A stretch of 64,000 nucleotides of DNA, taken from Macrotis lagotis. Taxonomy: Eukaryota; Chordata; Mammalia; Peramelemorphia; Peramelidae. The position numbers and the translations under genes are program-made. Location of the stretch: positions 61,609,636 through 61,673,635 of the forward strand of contig NC_133658.1 of NCBI RefSeq assembly GCF_037893015.1. The letters run 5' to 3'. Under the pieces are notes generated by a model. The model was not told where the DNA came from. It worked only from the letters and a program-made list of their open reading frames with translations, and made no database searches. Of this stretch, positions 1 to 10,473 are shown piece by piece; within the stretch, counting starts at the first letter, position 1, and each line of letters begins with the position of its first letter.

Positions 1-410
1 GAGTGAGATGAGCAGAACCAGAAAAACACTGTACACCCTAACAGCAACATGGGGGTGATGATCAACCTTGATGGACTTGCTCATTCCATCTGTGCAACAA
101 TTGGGGACAATTTGGGGCTGTCTGCAATGGAGAATACCATCTGTATCCAGAGAAACAACTGTGGAGTATGAACAAAGACCAAGGACTATTAACTTTAATT
201 TAGAAAAAAAAATCTTAACTCTTATTGTCTGATCTTGCTATCTCTTATACTTTGTTTCTTCCTTAAGGATATGATTTCTCTGTTATCACCTTCAACTTAG
301 ATCAAAATATATACCATGGAAACAATGTAAAGACTGACAAATTGCCTTCTGTTGGGGGGAGGGAAGTAAGATTGGGGGGAATTGTAAAACTCAAAATAAA
401 TAAACTCTTT
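1..410 (+). mobile_element. L1 3' end fragment, cut by window start
   Basis: The text matches the 3' end of marsupial L1: a gagcagaacc start, a tgatgatcaacc block, a G-rich patch (ggggggagggaag) and a closing AAATAAA-rich tail. The same order of blocks recurs in the copies starting near 411 and 54560. No protein-coding part of L1 is included. The element probably extends left of the window. Confidence 0.75.
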
Positions 411-836
411 ATGAAAAGAAAAGTAACCAGGAGCAGAACATTGTACACATTAACAGTAACATTGTATGATGATCAACTGTGACAGACTTGCTCTTCTCAG
501 CAGGATTAATCATCGACAATTTTAAAGGACTTGTGATAGAAAATATCATCCACTTCCAGTGAAGTAACTCTGGAGCCTGAATGCAGACCAAGGTTTACTG
601 TTTTCAAATTGTTAAATTTGTTGTTTTTTTCCCTCTTGGTGTTTTTTTTTCTTTTTTATTCTGATTCTTTTACAAAATCATGGGTATGGAGGTATGTTTA
701 GCTTGGTTATGTATGTATAGCCTGTATTAGAGTAATTTCTGTTAAGGGGAGGGAGGAGGGGGAAAATGTGGAACTCAAAACCTATTCAAAAAAATTGTTG
801 AAAACTATCTTTACCTGTAGTTGGAAAAATAAATAA
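411..836 (+). mobile_element. L1 3' end fragment, second in tandem
   Basis: This repeats the block order of the preceding copy (gagcagaacattgtacac, gatgatcaactgtgacagac, G-rich patch near 746, A-rich end near 828) and starts directly in that copy's A-rich tail. It looks like an independent 5'-truncated L1 insertion into the older tail. Confidence 0.72.
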
Positions 837-844
837 TTTATTTT

Positions 845-1132
845 TTTAAAAGAGAGTTGATAGTGTCTGAATATAGATTGAAGGATACTTTTTTTTACTT
901 TAATTTTCTTGAGGTTTTTTTTATGGGAGAGGTCCTATGGTTTCTTTCACAACATGATTTTGAAAATGTTTTGAATGACTATACATTCATAACATTAAGT
1001 TGCTTGATTTCTCAATTGGAGGAGGAGCGTGGGAAGAAGGGAGAAAATTTGAAACTCAAAAGTTTTAATAACGAATGTTTAAAATTGCTTTTACATGTAT
1101 CCTGGGGGGAAAAGAAAATATAAATTTTAAGA
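845..1132 (+). mobile_element. L1 3' end fragment, third in tandem
   Basis: A shorter L1 3' end: T-rich segment, acaacatgatt block, the ggaggaggagcgtgggaag patch, gaaactcaaa, ttttacatgtat and an A-rich end. It is truncated further into the 3' UTR than the two copies before it. Confidence 0.65.
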
Positions 1133-1790
1133 AATAATCCCCACTTTCAAAGAGCTCACAATCTAACAACAAACAGGCACAAACAAGCTATATCCAGAAC
1201 TGGTGACAATCTCAGAGGGAAAAGTACCAAGATTAAAACTGGGCAAGGCTTCTTATAGAAGGTGGGATTGAGGGAAGCCAGGAGGCACAGATGAGGAGGG
1301 GAGAACTTGGGGCATGGGAACAGCTAGTGAAAATGCTTGGAGTTGGGGCGGCTAGGTGGTACAGTGGCTAGAGCACGGACCCTGGAGTCAGGAGTACCTG
1401 AGTTCAAATCTGGCTTCAGACACTTAATAATTACCTAGCTGTGTGGCCTTGGGCAAGCCACTTAACCCCATTGCCTTGCAAAAAACTAAATTTAAAAAAA
1501 ATGCTTGGAGTTAAGGAATGGTGTGTCTTGGGAGAAGAAGAGTCAGAAGATCATAGTTACTGGACTGTAGAGTACATGGCTGGGGTTATAAAGGTGTGCA
1601 AGAAGCCTGGAAAGTTTGGGGAGAGGCAAGTTATGAAGGGCTTTGAATGCCAAGTAGAAGAGTTTATATTTGATGCTATAAGTGATAAAGGGAACCAACT
1701 TCTGGAGTTGTTAAATGGGAGGTGATATGGTCAGATCTGTGCTTGGAGAAGTTGAATCTGACAGTTGAGTGGATGGAATAGACAGGAACT
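1133..1790 (-). mobile_element. L2-like repeat, antisense, split by a SINE
   Basis: The purine-rich text (aggaggcacagatgagg, gaacagctagtgaaaa, then gtgcaagaagcctggaaa and ttatgaagggctttgaatg) matches the antisense reading of the old L2-type repeat that recurs at 4245-4740, 46530-47990 and 61600-62115. A WSINE at 1345-1498 splits it. The family assignment comes from memory of the consensus. Confidence 0.5.
1345..1498 (+). mobile_element. WSINE1-like SINE
   Basis: Complete copy: gggcggctaggtgg head, gagttcaaatc B-box-like segment, taataattacctagctgtg core, and an A-rich end after ccttgcaaaa. A perfect 14-bp target duplication, aaatgcttggagtt, lies at 1331-1344 and 1499-1512. Confidence 0.93.
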
Positions 1791-1909
1791 TATTATGGGT
1801 CACATTTACTGTTATTTGTCCCATAAATAATTATTTTGTTTTAAGGTAAATATGAAAATCACCAACCTCAAGGAATTTAAATTCTTATTTAAATGATGGA
1901 ACAACATTT

Positions 1910-2061
1910 TTTTTTTAGGTTTTTGCAAGGCAAATGGGGTTAAGTGGCTTGCCCAAGGCCACACAGCTAGGTAATTATTAAGTGTCTGAGACCGAATTTG
2001 AACACAGGTACTCCTGACTCCAAGGCCAGTGCTTTATCCACTATGCTACCTAGCCGCCCCA
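1910..2061 (-). mobile_element. WSINE1-like SINE
   Basis: Complete antisense copy from the poly(T) to ctagccgcccc. The target duplication gaacaacattt is at 1899-1909 and 2062-2072. Confidence 0.92.
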
Positions 2062-2164
2062 GAACAACATTTACATGGAAAGTAACATGAAAAAATGTAT
2101 AGAAAGCAATTTCCAGGAAAAAGGTAATTGTGACATCAGAATAGAATCTGTGTGATAATGGTTA

Positions 2165-2490
2165 TGATGATGATGATGTTTGTCCTTTATCCTCGAAGAA
2201 GAGCATGACATCAGGGAGGAGATGCTACCACATGCATATGAATTGAATTTGAGTGAAGGGGGCTATGCCTTACTTTCTCCTCCAGAACCATTTGGTTTCA
2301 GTGACCAGATATGGAACAGGATGACTGGAGATGGCCCTGGATGTGAGGCAATCAGGGTTAAGTGACTTGGCCAAGATCATACAGCTAGTAAGAGTCAAGT
2401 ATCTTGAGGTCAGATTTGAAGTCAGGTCCTCCTGACTCCAGGCTAGTGTTCTATCAAACTGTCCATGTAGGAGGTGGCAACAGAGATGCA
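2165..2490 (-). mobile_element. tRNA-like SINE with RTE-type tail
   Basis: A long SINE in antisense. The left end (gatgtttgtcctttatcctcg) is the reverse of the gaatgaaggacaaacatc tail seen on the + strand at 28770. The right end carries the tRNA-like segment (gaagtcaggtcctcctgactc). The tail resembles 3' ends shared with RTE LINEs, such as the one at 38430. Confidence 0.6.
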
Positions 2491-2504
2491 ATCTGAAGAG
2501 GTGA

Positions 2505-3005
2505 AGAGGGAATAGTTATAATAACAATTGCTATTACATTGTGTTCTAAGATTTTCAAAGTGCTTTATATATCATAACTCATTTGAATCCTACAGTAACC
2601 CAGTGTGGTTCTATGGTTTTTTAGTTGTATCTGACTCTCCATGACCCCATTTGGAGTTTTCTTGGCAAAGATGATGGTTTGTATTTCCTTCTTCAGCTCA
2701 TTTTACAGACGAAGAATCTGAGGCAAACAGTTAAGTGACTTTCCCAGGATCACATAGCTAGGAATTGCCCAAGGTCAGATTTGAACTCTGGAAGATGAGC
2801 CTTCCTAATTCCAAGCAGAACACTCTGTGCACTTGGTGAGTTAGTGAGATGGTTGATATTAACCTCATTCTATATGTTACTGAGACATCAGAAATGTTAA
2901 GTGAGTTGCCCTGGGGTCCCCTAGCTATTAAATATCTGAGGCAAGACTTGAACTCTCGATTTCCTGATTCCAAGTCCCCACTATTTATCCACTCCATTAC
3001 TTAAC
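2505..3005 (-). mobile_element. MIR-type SINE, split by Mar1
   Basis: The left part (caaagtgctttatatatcat) and the right part (gttaagtgagttgccctgg, gacttgaactctcg) are the two halves of one antisense MIR-type CORE-SINE. They are separated by the Mar1-like copy at about 2610-2850. Confidence 0.55.
2610..2850 (-). mobile_element. Mar1-like SINE nested in MIR
   Basis: Antisense reading of the marsupial Mar1 pattern: tgactctccatgaccccat, tttggagttttcttggcaaa, then cttcagctcattttacaga and a tRNA-like right end. It interrupts an older MIR copy. Confidence 0.6.
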
Positions 3006-3674
3006 TTGCCTCTAAATCAATGGGAAGGGTAAGCAGACTCATTGGCTGGCAGGTAGAACTCATGAAGCACAGTAATATGTAATAAAGCTGGAAAGATAGA
3101 CAGGAGTCAGATTAAGAACTTCAAAAAACAAATAGGGGAGCTTGTAGTTTATCTTTAGACATAAAATGAGCCAGTGAAGTTTCTCTATGCTTTAGGAATA
3201 GTATTTTTTTTTTTGCAGTAGGGTGTACAGTAGATGGGTAAGGGGTGAATGTGGAGGATGGAGACCAATAATGAGGTTGGATGAAAGGTGATAAGGTTCT
3301 GAATTACTGTATGGTGGTGACCATCTTGTCCTGAGCAGGAGATGTGTTAGTGAGTGGGTGGGGGTCAGAGGGCTGGGGGTAAGACTGTGCAGGTGGAGCC
3401 CAACCATTAGGATCTGAAGGTCACTAGCTGCTAGAAAGCATATCTGAATTATTTTCTCCCTTCAAGATTTAGCCAGGTTAGCTCTGCTTTAGGCTGATAC
3501 TCCTCTCTTTCCAAACCCAATTACTCTCTCTTTCTTCATAGTAGTTCCAACTTCCTTTGTATAGATCTTTTGTGTACATCATTATTTGCATGTGATCTTC
3601 TTCATGAAACTGTGAAATCCTTAAGCCTAAGGAATATTGCCCAGACTTAGCATAGGACCTGGGAGCACTTAAAC

Positions 3675-3905
3675 TTTTTTGGCAACTAGATAGATCAATG
3701 AATAGAGCAATGGGCTTGGGGGTCAAGAAGACCCCACTGTGTGACCCTGGACAAGTCACTGTCTGCCTCAAGTTTCTTTATCTGTAAAATGGAAATAATA
3801 AAAGTGCTTTGCTCCCAGGATTGTTATATGGATCAAATGAGATAGTAATTGTAAAGTGATTAGCAGAGTGTCTAGCACCCAGTAGGTACTCTATAACTAC
3901 TATTA
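3675..3905 (+). mobile_element. MIR-type SINE
   Basis: The tRNA-like head (caatgaatagagcaatgggc), tgtgaccctggacaagtcac, tgtaaaatggaaataataa, and a core ending near agcacccagtaggtactc are all diagnostic of MIR/CORE-SINEs in sense orientation. It is diverged. Confidence 0.6.
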
Positions 3906-4244
3906 TCAGTATTATTCTTGTATTTTTGTTTGCTATGCTTGGTTGTTTCCTTTAGAATACAGGTTTGTGGAGGACAGGGGTTATTTACTTTTTGATCTTG
4001 GCATCCCCAGGATGTGATTGATTTCCATTGCTTCTCCTGTAGATTGCCTCCCTCTCTCATTCCTACCCTCTCACTAAACTTTCAGTCTTTCCCTGTTGAC
4101 TGACAATGCTCCCATGTCTCAGAGGTGACTGGAGCTCAAGGATCACCCCCTTACTAAACTGGTGACCTTGACTGAACAAGTCAGTTTCTGGCTCTGAATG
4201 TCCACTTCTTTGTTGGTAATAATGTCACAACAGACATTTGAAGA

Positions 4245-4525
4245 GTTACTTTGAGCGTCAACCAATCAGCCTTTATGAAGGCCCTCCTATACGGGCATTG
4301 TACTAAGTATAGGAGATACAGTCCAGAACACTCAGTCTAATGAGGCAGACCACATGCCGTCAACTATGTACAAACAAGATATCTACAGGATGAGTCAGGG
4401 GTAGTCTCAGAGGAAGGTGCTAAGATGGAGGAGGACTTGGAAAGGTTTACAGAAGGAGGTGAAACTAAAAGGAATTCAGAAAAGCCAGGAAGTGGAGATG
4501 AGACAGAATTCCAGGTATGTGTGTC

Positions 4526-4556
<31 letters not shown>

Positions 4557-4740
4557 ATGGGGGGGCAGTCAGCAAAAAATGCTTGTAATAAGGAGAACTT
4601 TCTTGTGTGAGCAACAAGGAGGACATCACCACCAAATCACAGAGAAGCTGGGGGTGAAGTGTAAGAAGCCTGGAAAAGGTAGGAAGGGGCCAGAATATGA
4701 AGGGTTTTAAAAACCAGAAGACTTTATACTTTGTTCTAAA
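4245..4740 (-). mobile_element. L2-like repeat, antisense, with GT tract
   Basis: This belongs to the same repeat family as 1133-1790: aagtgtaagaagcctggaaa and atgaagggttttaaaa match it closely. A (GT)n run lies inside at about 4516-4555. No reading frame is credible. Confidence 0.45.
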
Positions 4741-4985
4741 ACATTGTCATACAAATGTCATATGTAACTAATATCGAAATCTGTCAAACATGATTGTACA
4801 TGTATAAACTTGTTAGATTACTGGCTATCTTGGGAATGTTCATGAATTTTTGTGTCATCCTTGCACAGGGGTCATGTTAACCTTCTCTGTATTGTTCCAA
4901 TTTTAGGATTTGTGCTGCTGAAAGAAGCAAACTTGCTGTCTTGGGAAGGAGGGAGAAAATTTTGGAATTCAAAGTCATAAAAAAA
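4740..4985 (+). mobile_element. L1 3' end, split by U6 pseudogene
   Basis: The L1 3' UTR words gattgtacatgtataaac, acttgctgtcttgggaagg and gagggagaaaatttt followed by AAAATAAA form a 5'-truncated L1 tail. A U6-derived segment interrupts it. Confidence 0.6.
4833..4930 (-). pseudogene. U6 snRNA pseudogene inside L1 3' end
   Basis: Read on the - strand this is nearly the whole U6 snRNA: the 5' hairpin with the gcagcac motif, the aaaattggaacaatacagag stretch, the tgacccctgtgcaaggatga region and the 3' part. Many substitutions are present, so it is dead. The flanking L1 words actggctatcttggg (4820-4834) and acttgctgtcttggg (4931-4945) look like a decayed 15-bp target duplication, which points to LINE-mediated insertion. 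Confidence 0.8.
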
Positions 4986-4992
4986 TAAATGA

Positions 4993-5139
4993 TGAGGGGC
5001 AGCTAGGTGGCACAGTGGATAGAGCACTGGCCCTGGAGTCAGGAAGACCTGAGTTCAACTCCAACCTCAGATACTTAATAATTGCCAAGGTGTGTGACCT
5101 TGGGCAAGTCACAACCCCATTGCCTTAAATAAATTAAAA
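4993..5139 (+). mobile_element. WSINE1-like SINE
   Basis: Complete diverged copy (ggggcagctaggtggcac, gagttcaactcc, aataattgcc) with an 11-bp target duplication, aaataaatgat, at 4982-4992 and 5140-5150. It was inserted in the tail of the L1 fragment before it. Confidence 0.9.
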
Positions 5140-5169
5140 AAATAAATGATCAAAACTATGCTTAGCCTA

Positions 5170-6650
5170 TAATTGAGGTAATGAGGGCAATGCATTTATA
5201 TTCTGAGGGCTTACTTCAGAAGTATTTACACAACCCTAACTGGGCCCTCACTGCTGCCAGGCAATCTAACTCTACTTCCCTTATCAATTCACTCTCCCTC
5301 TCTCCACAGCAGTTTTTCCAAAACTGTCCCTCCTCAAACTTGTCAAGGCCCCTACTCCCCCTACTCTGAGCTGAGAACTTTGTCTCATCTTTTACAGAAA
5401 AAGTTGAGGCCATTTGCCATAAGCTGACTCTTCTTCCTTTCCTAACACTCCTGTCTCCTGTCATCCTATTCAACCATCTCACATGATGAACCATCATCTG
5501 TTCAATCATCCCATCTTCTCCAACAAGGTCATCCCTTGTTTTTCACTTAATTTCAAACTGTTTACCTCCTCCTTTCCTACTAAAAAGTCACTTAACCTTT
5601 TTTTGTTTAAAATGGTTTTTATTGAGATATCTTAACAAAATGGCACACCTCTCTCATGGTGGGAGAGAGGGATGGGGAAATTCCAATATACAAGCTCTTT
5701 TATGCACTTTGAAAGACTGTTCCTACTACCTACAAACATGCCCATGTTTCTCCTGTGCTTAAAAAATATTCACTTGCTTTTTCCACCACCAATAACTATC
5801 TTCCTACTTGTATTCTCCTTTTGGTGGCTAATTCCTTAAAATGGCAGTCTGCAGCAGATACTTTCATTTTTGCCTCTCTTTTTAACCCCTTATAAACCAG
5901 CTCTCTCCAAGAATCACACCACAATCCAACCAGTTTTTCTTCTACTGGACTTCTCTGCAGGCAACTTCTATTGATCACCCTCTCTTCTCTTTAGGTTTTT
6001 GGGAGATCACTCCTCTGTCTCCTTTGTTGGATCCTCCTCCAGATTGCATCCTCTTAATCATAGGTATCCTGACCTGGGTCCTCTTTCCTGCATCAGCTCT
6101 CTAGGATTTCATTATCACCCAGCTCTGCTGACCTTAAGGTTCACATCTCCCAATTGCCATTCAGACATCTTAAACTCAATAAGTTCAAAATTGAATGCAT
6201 TAGTTCTTTCCCCAAAGCATTTCCCCCTCCTAACTTCCCTAGTATTATGGAGGGCAACATCATCTTCCTAGTTCCTCACCCAAGGGTCACCTTCCTTTAC
6301 TCCCTCTCCCTGAATACTGGAGTGGTGAGAGACATGAGGCAAGAGATTCACTATTTTCTCTGGTTATTCCCAAGTCTGGAGTGCTTTCCCTTCTTATCCT
6401 CATTTACTGGCTTCTTTTAAATCCCAACTAAACTGCCATCTACAAGAAATCATTCCCGAGCCCTCTAGTGCCTAGCCTCTGTTAATTAATTCCTATTAAT
6501 CTTATGTGTAGCTGGTTGCACATATTGTTTGCTTCTTGTCTCCTCCATTAGACTGTAAGTTCCTTAAGGGAAAGGACAATCTTTTGTCTCTTTATGGAGC
6601 CTCAGGGTTTATCACAGTGCTGGCACATAGGAGAAAATTAATAGTTTAAG
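5170..6650 (+). mobile_element. L2 LINE 3' fragment
   Basis: An extended pyrimidine-rich stretch follows the L2 consensus in order: acttaaactcaataagttc with phrases for the RT end, then ggagtgctttcccttc, and the L2 3' end (tagactgtaagttccttaag, acagtgctggcacatagg). It contains a short antisense retrocopy at about 5600-5740. Reading frames in it are decayed. Confidence 0.7.
5600..5740 (-). pseudogene. Poly(A) retrocopy 3' end, copy 1
   Basis: On the - strand this ends with AATAAA, then a short A-run. It is clearly similar (by eye a little under 90 percent) to the 3' end of the larger insert at 6798-7338: aaaatggtttttattgag, caaaatggcacacctctc and atatacaagctct are shared. The source transcript is not recognised. 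Confidence 0.5.
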
Positions 6651-6654
6651 GGGT

Positions 6655-7490
6655 GGTGAAGTTCATTGTGCCCTGGCCACAGAATGAAAATTCAGGGTGG
6701 GGGAGTGAAACCAAAGCTCCAGGCCTGGAATCAGGAAGACTATCTCCCTGAATTCAAATCTGGCCTCTGACACTGTGACTCTGAAAAAGTCACTTAATTT
6801 TTTTTTTTTGATTAAAATGGTTTTTATTGAGATGTCAACAAAATGGCACACCTCTCTCATGGAGGGAGAGGGGGTGGGGAGATCCCAATATACAAGCTCT
6901 GTTATGTACTTTGAAAGACTTTGTTCCTGCCCCTCATGCCAACCATAGGCTGGGGGTCACAAATCTGACTGATACATTGGTTCCTATACATTTCCCCACC
7001 CAGCTCGTTATACTAATGAGCAACGATAGATGGAACTCTTTCAGCCTGTGCAAAGGCGAAGGTCAAGACTAGGTTACTCTTTCTTGACCAGTTGAGGACT
7101 AGTTTCTTCTAGTCTAGTTTGTCATCTTTGGAATGGGATTGGGAGAACGCTCCCAGTTTTGTGATGGACTGGGGCCATTCCCCCTTTGTAATGGATCTCA
7201 AAGGGGCCCCCCTGCACCCCTGTGAAGACCAACCACGCCCTTCATTCCTCACAACTCTCTTTTAAATAACTGCTTGGTCTTCACCCTTCATCGGCAATGT
7301 CTTCCTCAAGTTCATTCATAATTTTCATCTTCACTACTGAAAAATCATTTAAACCTCATTTGCCTCAGTTTCCTCATCTGTAAAATGAGCTGGAGAAGAA
7401 AATGGCAACGTGCTCCAGTATCTTTACGAGCAAATCCCCAATGAGGTCATGAAGAGTCTGACGCAACTGCACAACAATAAATGTTTGTAG
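6655..7490 (+). mobile_element. Mar1-like SINE, split by a retrocopy
   Basis: The tRNA-like head (ggaatcaggaagactatc, gaattcaaatctggcc) ends at 6797. The body resumes at 7339 with cctcagtttcctcatctgta, atgagctggagaagaaaatg and the tail gaagagtctgacgcaact. Both parts are in sense orientation. Confidence 0.7.
6798..7338 (-). pseudogene. Unidentified processed retrocopy, copy 2
   Basis: This is an insert in the Mar1-like SINE. Its - strand ends in AATAAA (6823-6828) followed 12-13 nt later by a poly(A) run (about 6798-6809). It is flanked by a target duplication, gaaaaagtcacttaa (6783-6797) versus gaaaaatcatttaa (7339-7352). These are marks of LINE-driven reverse transcription of a polyadenylated RNA. 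Near its 5' end a short frame reads MKIMNELEEDIADEG and stop, which could be the tail of a coding region, but I do not recognise the parent. Long terminal repeat origin is an alternative. Confidence 0.55.
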
Positions 7491-9789
7491 ACTGTGTGGG
7501 GTGGTGGGAGTGTGAGAAGGTGGAAGCAGGAGGGTGGTTATGAAGGGAGAGCTAACGGGGCTTGCAAAATGATTCCTGATGGGGAGGGTATGACTTACAG
7601 TATTGGGGAAGTCAGGATGAGGGAAGGGCTGCAGAGGAGCATCCCGTCTTCAGTTTTGCGCACTGAGTTTTAGATGTCTACTGGTCTTGGGATAGGCAGC
7701 TGGAAGTTCTCGAGGGGAGATCTCCAATTGCGGATCTGGGGGTGCACGCTAGCTAGGCCCCCCTTGATGCGGGTGCCCCGGCGACCTTCTGAACCAGGTC
7801 CCGCATCTGCCTTGTTTACAAAGTGATGGCCTGGTGGCCTCTCCCGCGCAGGCCCGCGGCTTCGGATCAGGAAAGACTAGTTTCACTCGGTTTAAAGAAG
7901 GGACGAGGGGAGGCGCGCGGGGGGGGGGGGGGGGGGGGCTTTTCCTTGTCTCCTCCAAGTCAGAGGATGGGGGGCGCTTTTGGAAGGACAAAGGCCAGGA
8001 ACTGGAGAAAAAAGGGCGAACTTCACGCCCCCATCAACGCCCCTTCACTTTCTGGAAGCCCCCGCCGGCAGCCGCGCCCCCCGCGCCGCCCGCCTTCCCG
8101 GGCCGGCGCGCTGCGGCTCCTCCCAGTTCCCAGGCAACCGGCGCCCTGGGATCTCCGCGCCCGGAGCCAAACAAACGCTCCCCGGAGGCCCCCCTCGACG
8201 CCCCCTCCCCCGGGCCCAGGCAATCCGCAGCCGCCGCCTCCGTCTGGGCGTCCGGGGCTGGAGGGGGCCCCGGGAGGGGCGGGAAGCGCCCCCCGGGGAG
8301 GTTCCGCGCGGCCCGGCCCGGGGAGGCGGGCGCAGGCTGGCTCCCGGCGGACCTGGGGAGGGGGCGCCCCGAGCCCTCGGCGCGGAGCACGTGCGCCGCC
8401 GCCGACCTTCCGGCCCGGCCCGAGGGCGCGAAGGTGGGGGGGGTCTCCCGGCGGCGGAAGCGGCGGCCCCGCCCCGGCCCGCCCGGCCCGGTGACACATT
8501 AGCCCGAAGTTTGGCGCCGCGCTGGGGCCGCGGCGGGGGAGGGGCCGGGCCGGGGCGGGGCGGCTCCCGGGGCTCCCAGCCCTCTCCAGGTGCGGCGCCG
8601 CCCTCTCCCGCCTCCAGGCCCGGCCCCTCCTCCCGGGCCGCGCCGCCCCGGCCCTCGCGGGGAGCCTTCCCGCCGCCGCGCGGGCCTCCCCGGTCCGGAG
8701 CTCGTCCCGAGGCGGCCCCCGCTGCCCTGGTCCTGGGCCGCCCCGCCTCCCGCGGGGCCCCTACCTTGGGAGCTCCCGCGCCCCGGGGCCGCCCGGACTC
8801 AGGCCGTGGGCCCGGCTCGGTCTTTGCCGCTTGCCGGCCCGGGTGACCTTGACCGAGCGCGACATCTCACGCCCCCTTTTTTCTGGGTTGTAAAATGGCC
8901 GTGGCGTTTACCTGTTGCGCCCCAGGTGTGGGGCCCCCCGAGCGGCGGGCAGGCGCAGCCCCGGCCCCGAGGGGCTGGCGAGAGAGGGAAAGCGTAGCAA
9001 AGGCAGAAAAGGCGCCCGTGGTCCGGAGTGGACAACCCACTAGTGGAGACGGGCGGGAAGTGTGGAAGCGCGCCCCGGCCCGCTCCGAGGGCTTCCCCGG
9101 GGCGGCGGGCGAGGGTGGCATAAACACGGGAAAACGAAGGCAGCGCGGGCCCTGCTGTGCGGGGGGAAGAGGGGTTCAGCAGAGGCAGGGATAAGTGCGG
9201 GGGAAACGGCCCCCCGCGGCCCGGGGAGCCGAGCGCACTGGGGGGGGGGCGGCCTCAGCGGGAAGGCGGCGCGATGGAGGAGGACGGGGGGCGCAAGTCA
9301 GGGAGGTTGGGGGGCGCGAGGGGTAGCAGAGGCCGAGAGCCAGGGGCGACGGAAGGCAGGGGGAGGCCGGGCTGTGGGGGGCCTGGGGAGTCCCGGGGGG
9401 GACGAGTGGGCCCGACCCCGGGGCGGCGCGGCGAAGGCATCAGCCGCCCCGGGCCAGGAGTCCTGGCCCGCGCGCCCCGGAGCGCCCCGACCCATGGGGG
9501 GGGGCAGGGGCCGGCGGGCCTCGGCCATGTGCTCCGCCCCGGAGTGCGGCGTCCGGCGGGAGCGGGCCCCGGGCCCCCCGAATGCGGCGGGAGGCGGCGG
9601 CGGGGGCCGCGCGCGGGGCTCCGGGTGCCGGCCCGACCCGGGGCTGGCCCCCCTCGGCCGGCGCCCGCGGGGCCGCCGGGCCCGGGCCGCGCCGGGAAGG
9701 TGGGCGCACCTGGCGGCGCGGAGGGGCGCGGCCGGGCGGGGGGGCGGGGCCGGGCGCGCCCCCTCCCCCTCCCTCCGCCCCTCGGCTCC

Positions 9790-10124
9790 CTCCCCGAGCC
9801 AATGGGGCCGGCCGCCCCTCCCCCGCCGCCCCCCGGGAGCCAATGCCCGCGCCCCGGGGGAGCCGCCCGCGGTCACGTGGCGCGCCGGGGCAGGTAGCCC
9901 TGGGAGGGCGGGGCGGGGGCGCCGCGGCGGGCAGGGCCCGGGCCGCGCCGCCACAGGGGAAAAGCGCGAGCGCGGCGGCCCGGCCCGCAGTCGGCCCGCA
10001 GTCGGCCCGGAGCGGAGCGCGCGGAGGGCAGGCGCACGCGGCCCGCCGCAGCCCTGGCTTCAGGTGGGGCCGCCCCGGCCCGCCGCCCCCCGGCCCCGCG
10101 CCCCCCGCCGCCGTGCCCCCGGCC
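9790..10124 (+). promoter_or_regulatory. ESRP2: ESRP2 proximal promoter and 5' UTR
   Basis: Two forward CCAAT boxes (9799-9803 and 9840-9844, both in gagccaatg context, 41 bp apart) are followed by a canonical E-box CACGTG (9874-9879, context gtcacgtggc). GC-rich 5' UTR sequence then runs to the ATG at 10125 (context ggccATGa). No TATA box is seen. The transcription start is not fixed by sequence alone; I place it between about 9890 and 10050. Confidence 0.55.
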
Positions 10125-10473
10125 ATGACGCCGCCGCCGCCCCCCGCGCCCCCCGACGCGCTGGTGCTCTTGTTCGGGGCGACCGCCGGCGCCCTGGGGG
10201 CCCGGCTGGGCTCGGACGAGCGGGAGCTGGTGCTCCTGGTGTGGCAGGTGGTGGACCTCCGCAGCCGCAAGGTAGGCTCGGGCCGGGCCGGGCCGGGGGG
10301 CGCCGGGCCGCCCCCCGCCGCGCCGCTGACCCCCTCCCCCGCAGGTGGGCCGCCTGCACAAGTCCCTGGTGCGCGCCGACGAGCCGGAGCTGAGCCAGCA
10401 GTGCCGCGAGGCCAGCGGGCTGAGCGCCGAGGGCCTGGGCCGCGCCGAGCCGCTGGACAAGGTGCTGCAGCAG
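10125..10473 (+). CDS. ESRP2: ESRP2 exons 1-2, N-terminal domain start
   Basis: Exon 1 gives 49 residues, [20 protein letters not shown] onward. Exon 2 (10345-10473) adds 43 residues ending DKVLQQ. The intron between is only 73 bp. Both exons end in phase 0. The [13 protein letters not shown] and [10 protein letters not shown] stretches open the conserved N-terminal ESRP domain, which has been related to DnaQ-like exonuclease folds. I see no evidence of catalysis. Start choice: it is the first ATG in the conserved frame and is preceded by GC-rich 5' UTR. Confidence 0.93.

Noticed and set aside
7700-8900. First exon of a divergent neighbour such as PLA2G15 on the - strand
   Set aside because: No signal-peptide-like start with a donor was found. 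In human the neighbour starts several kilobases away, so it is probably left of the window.
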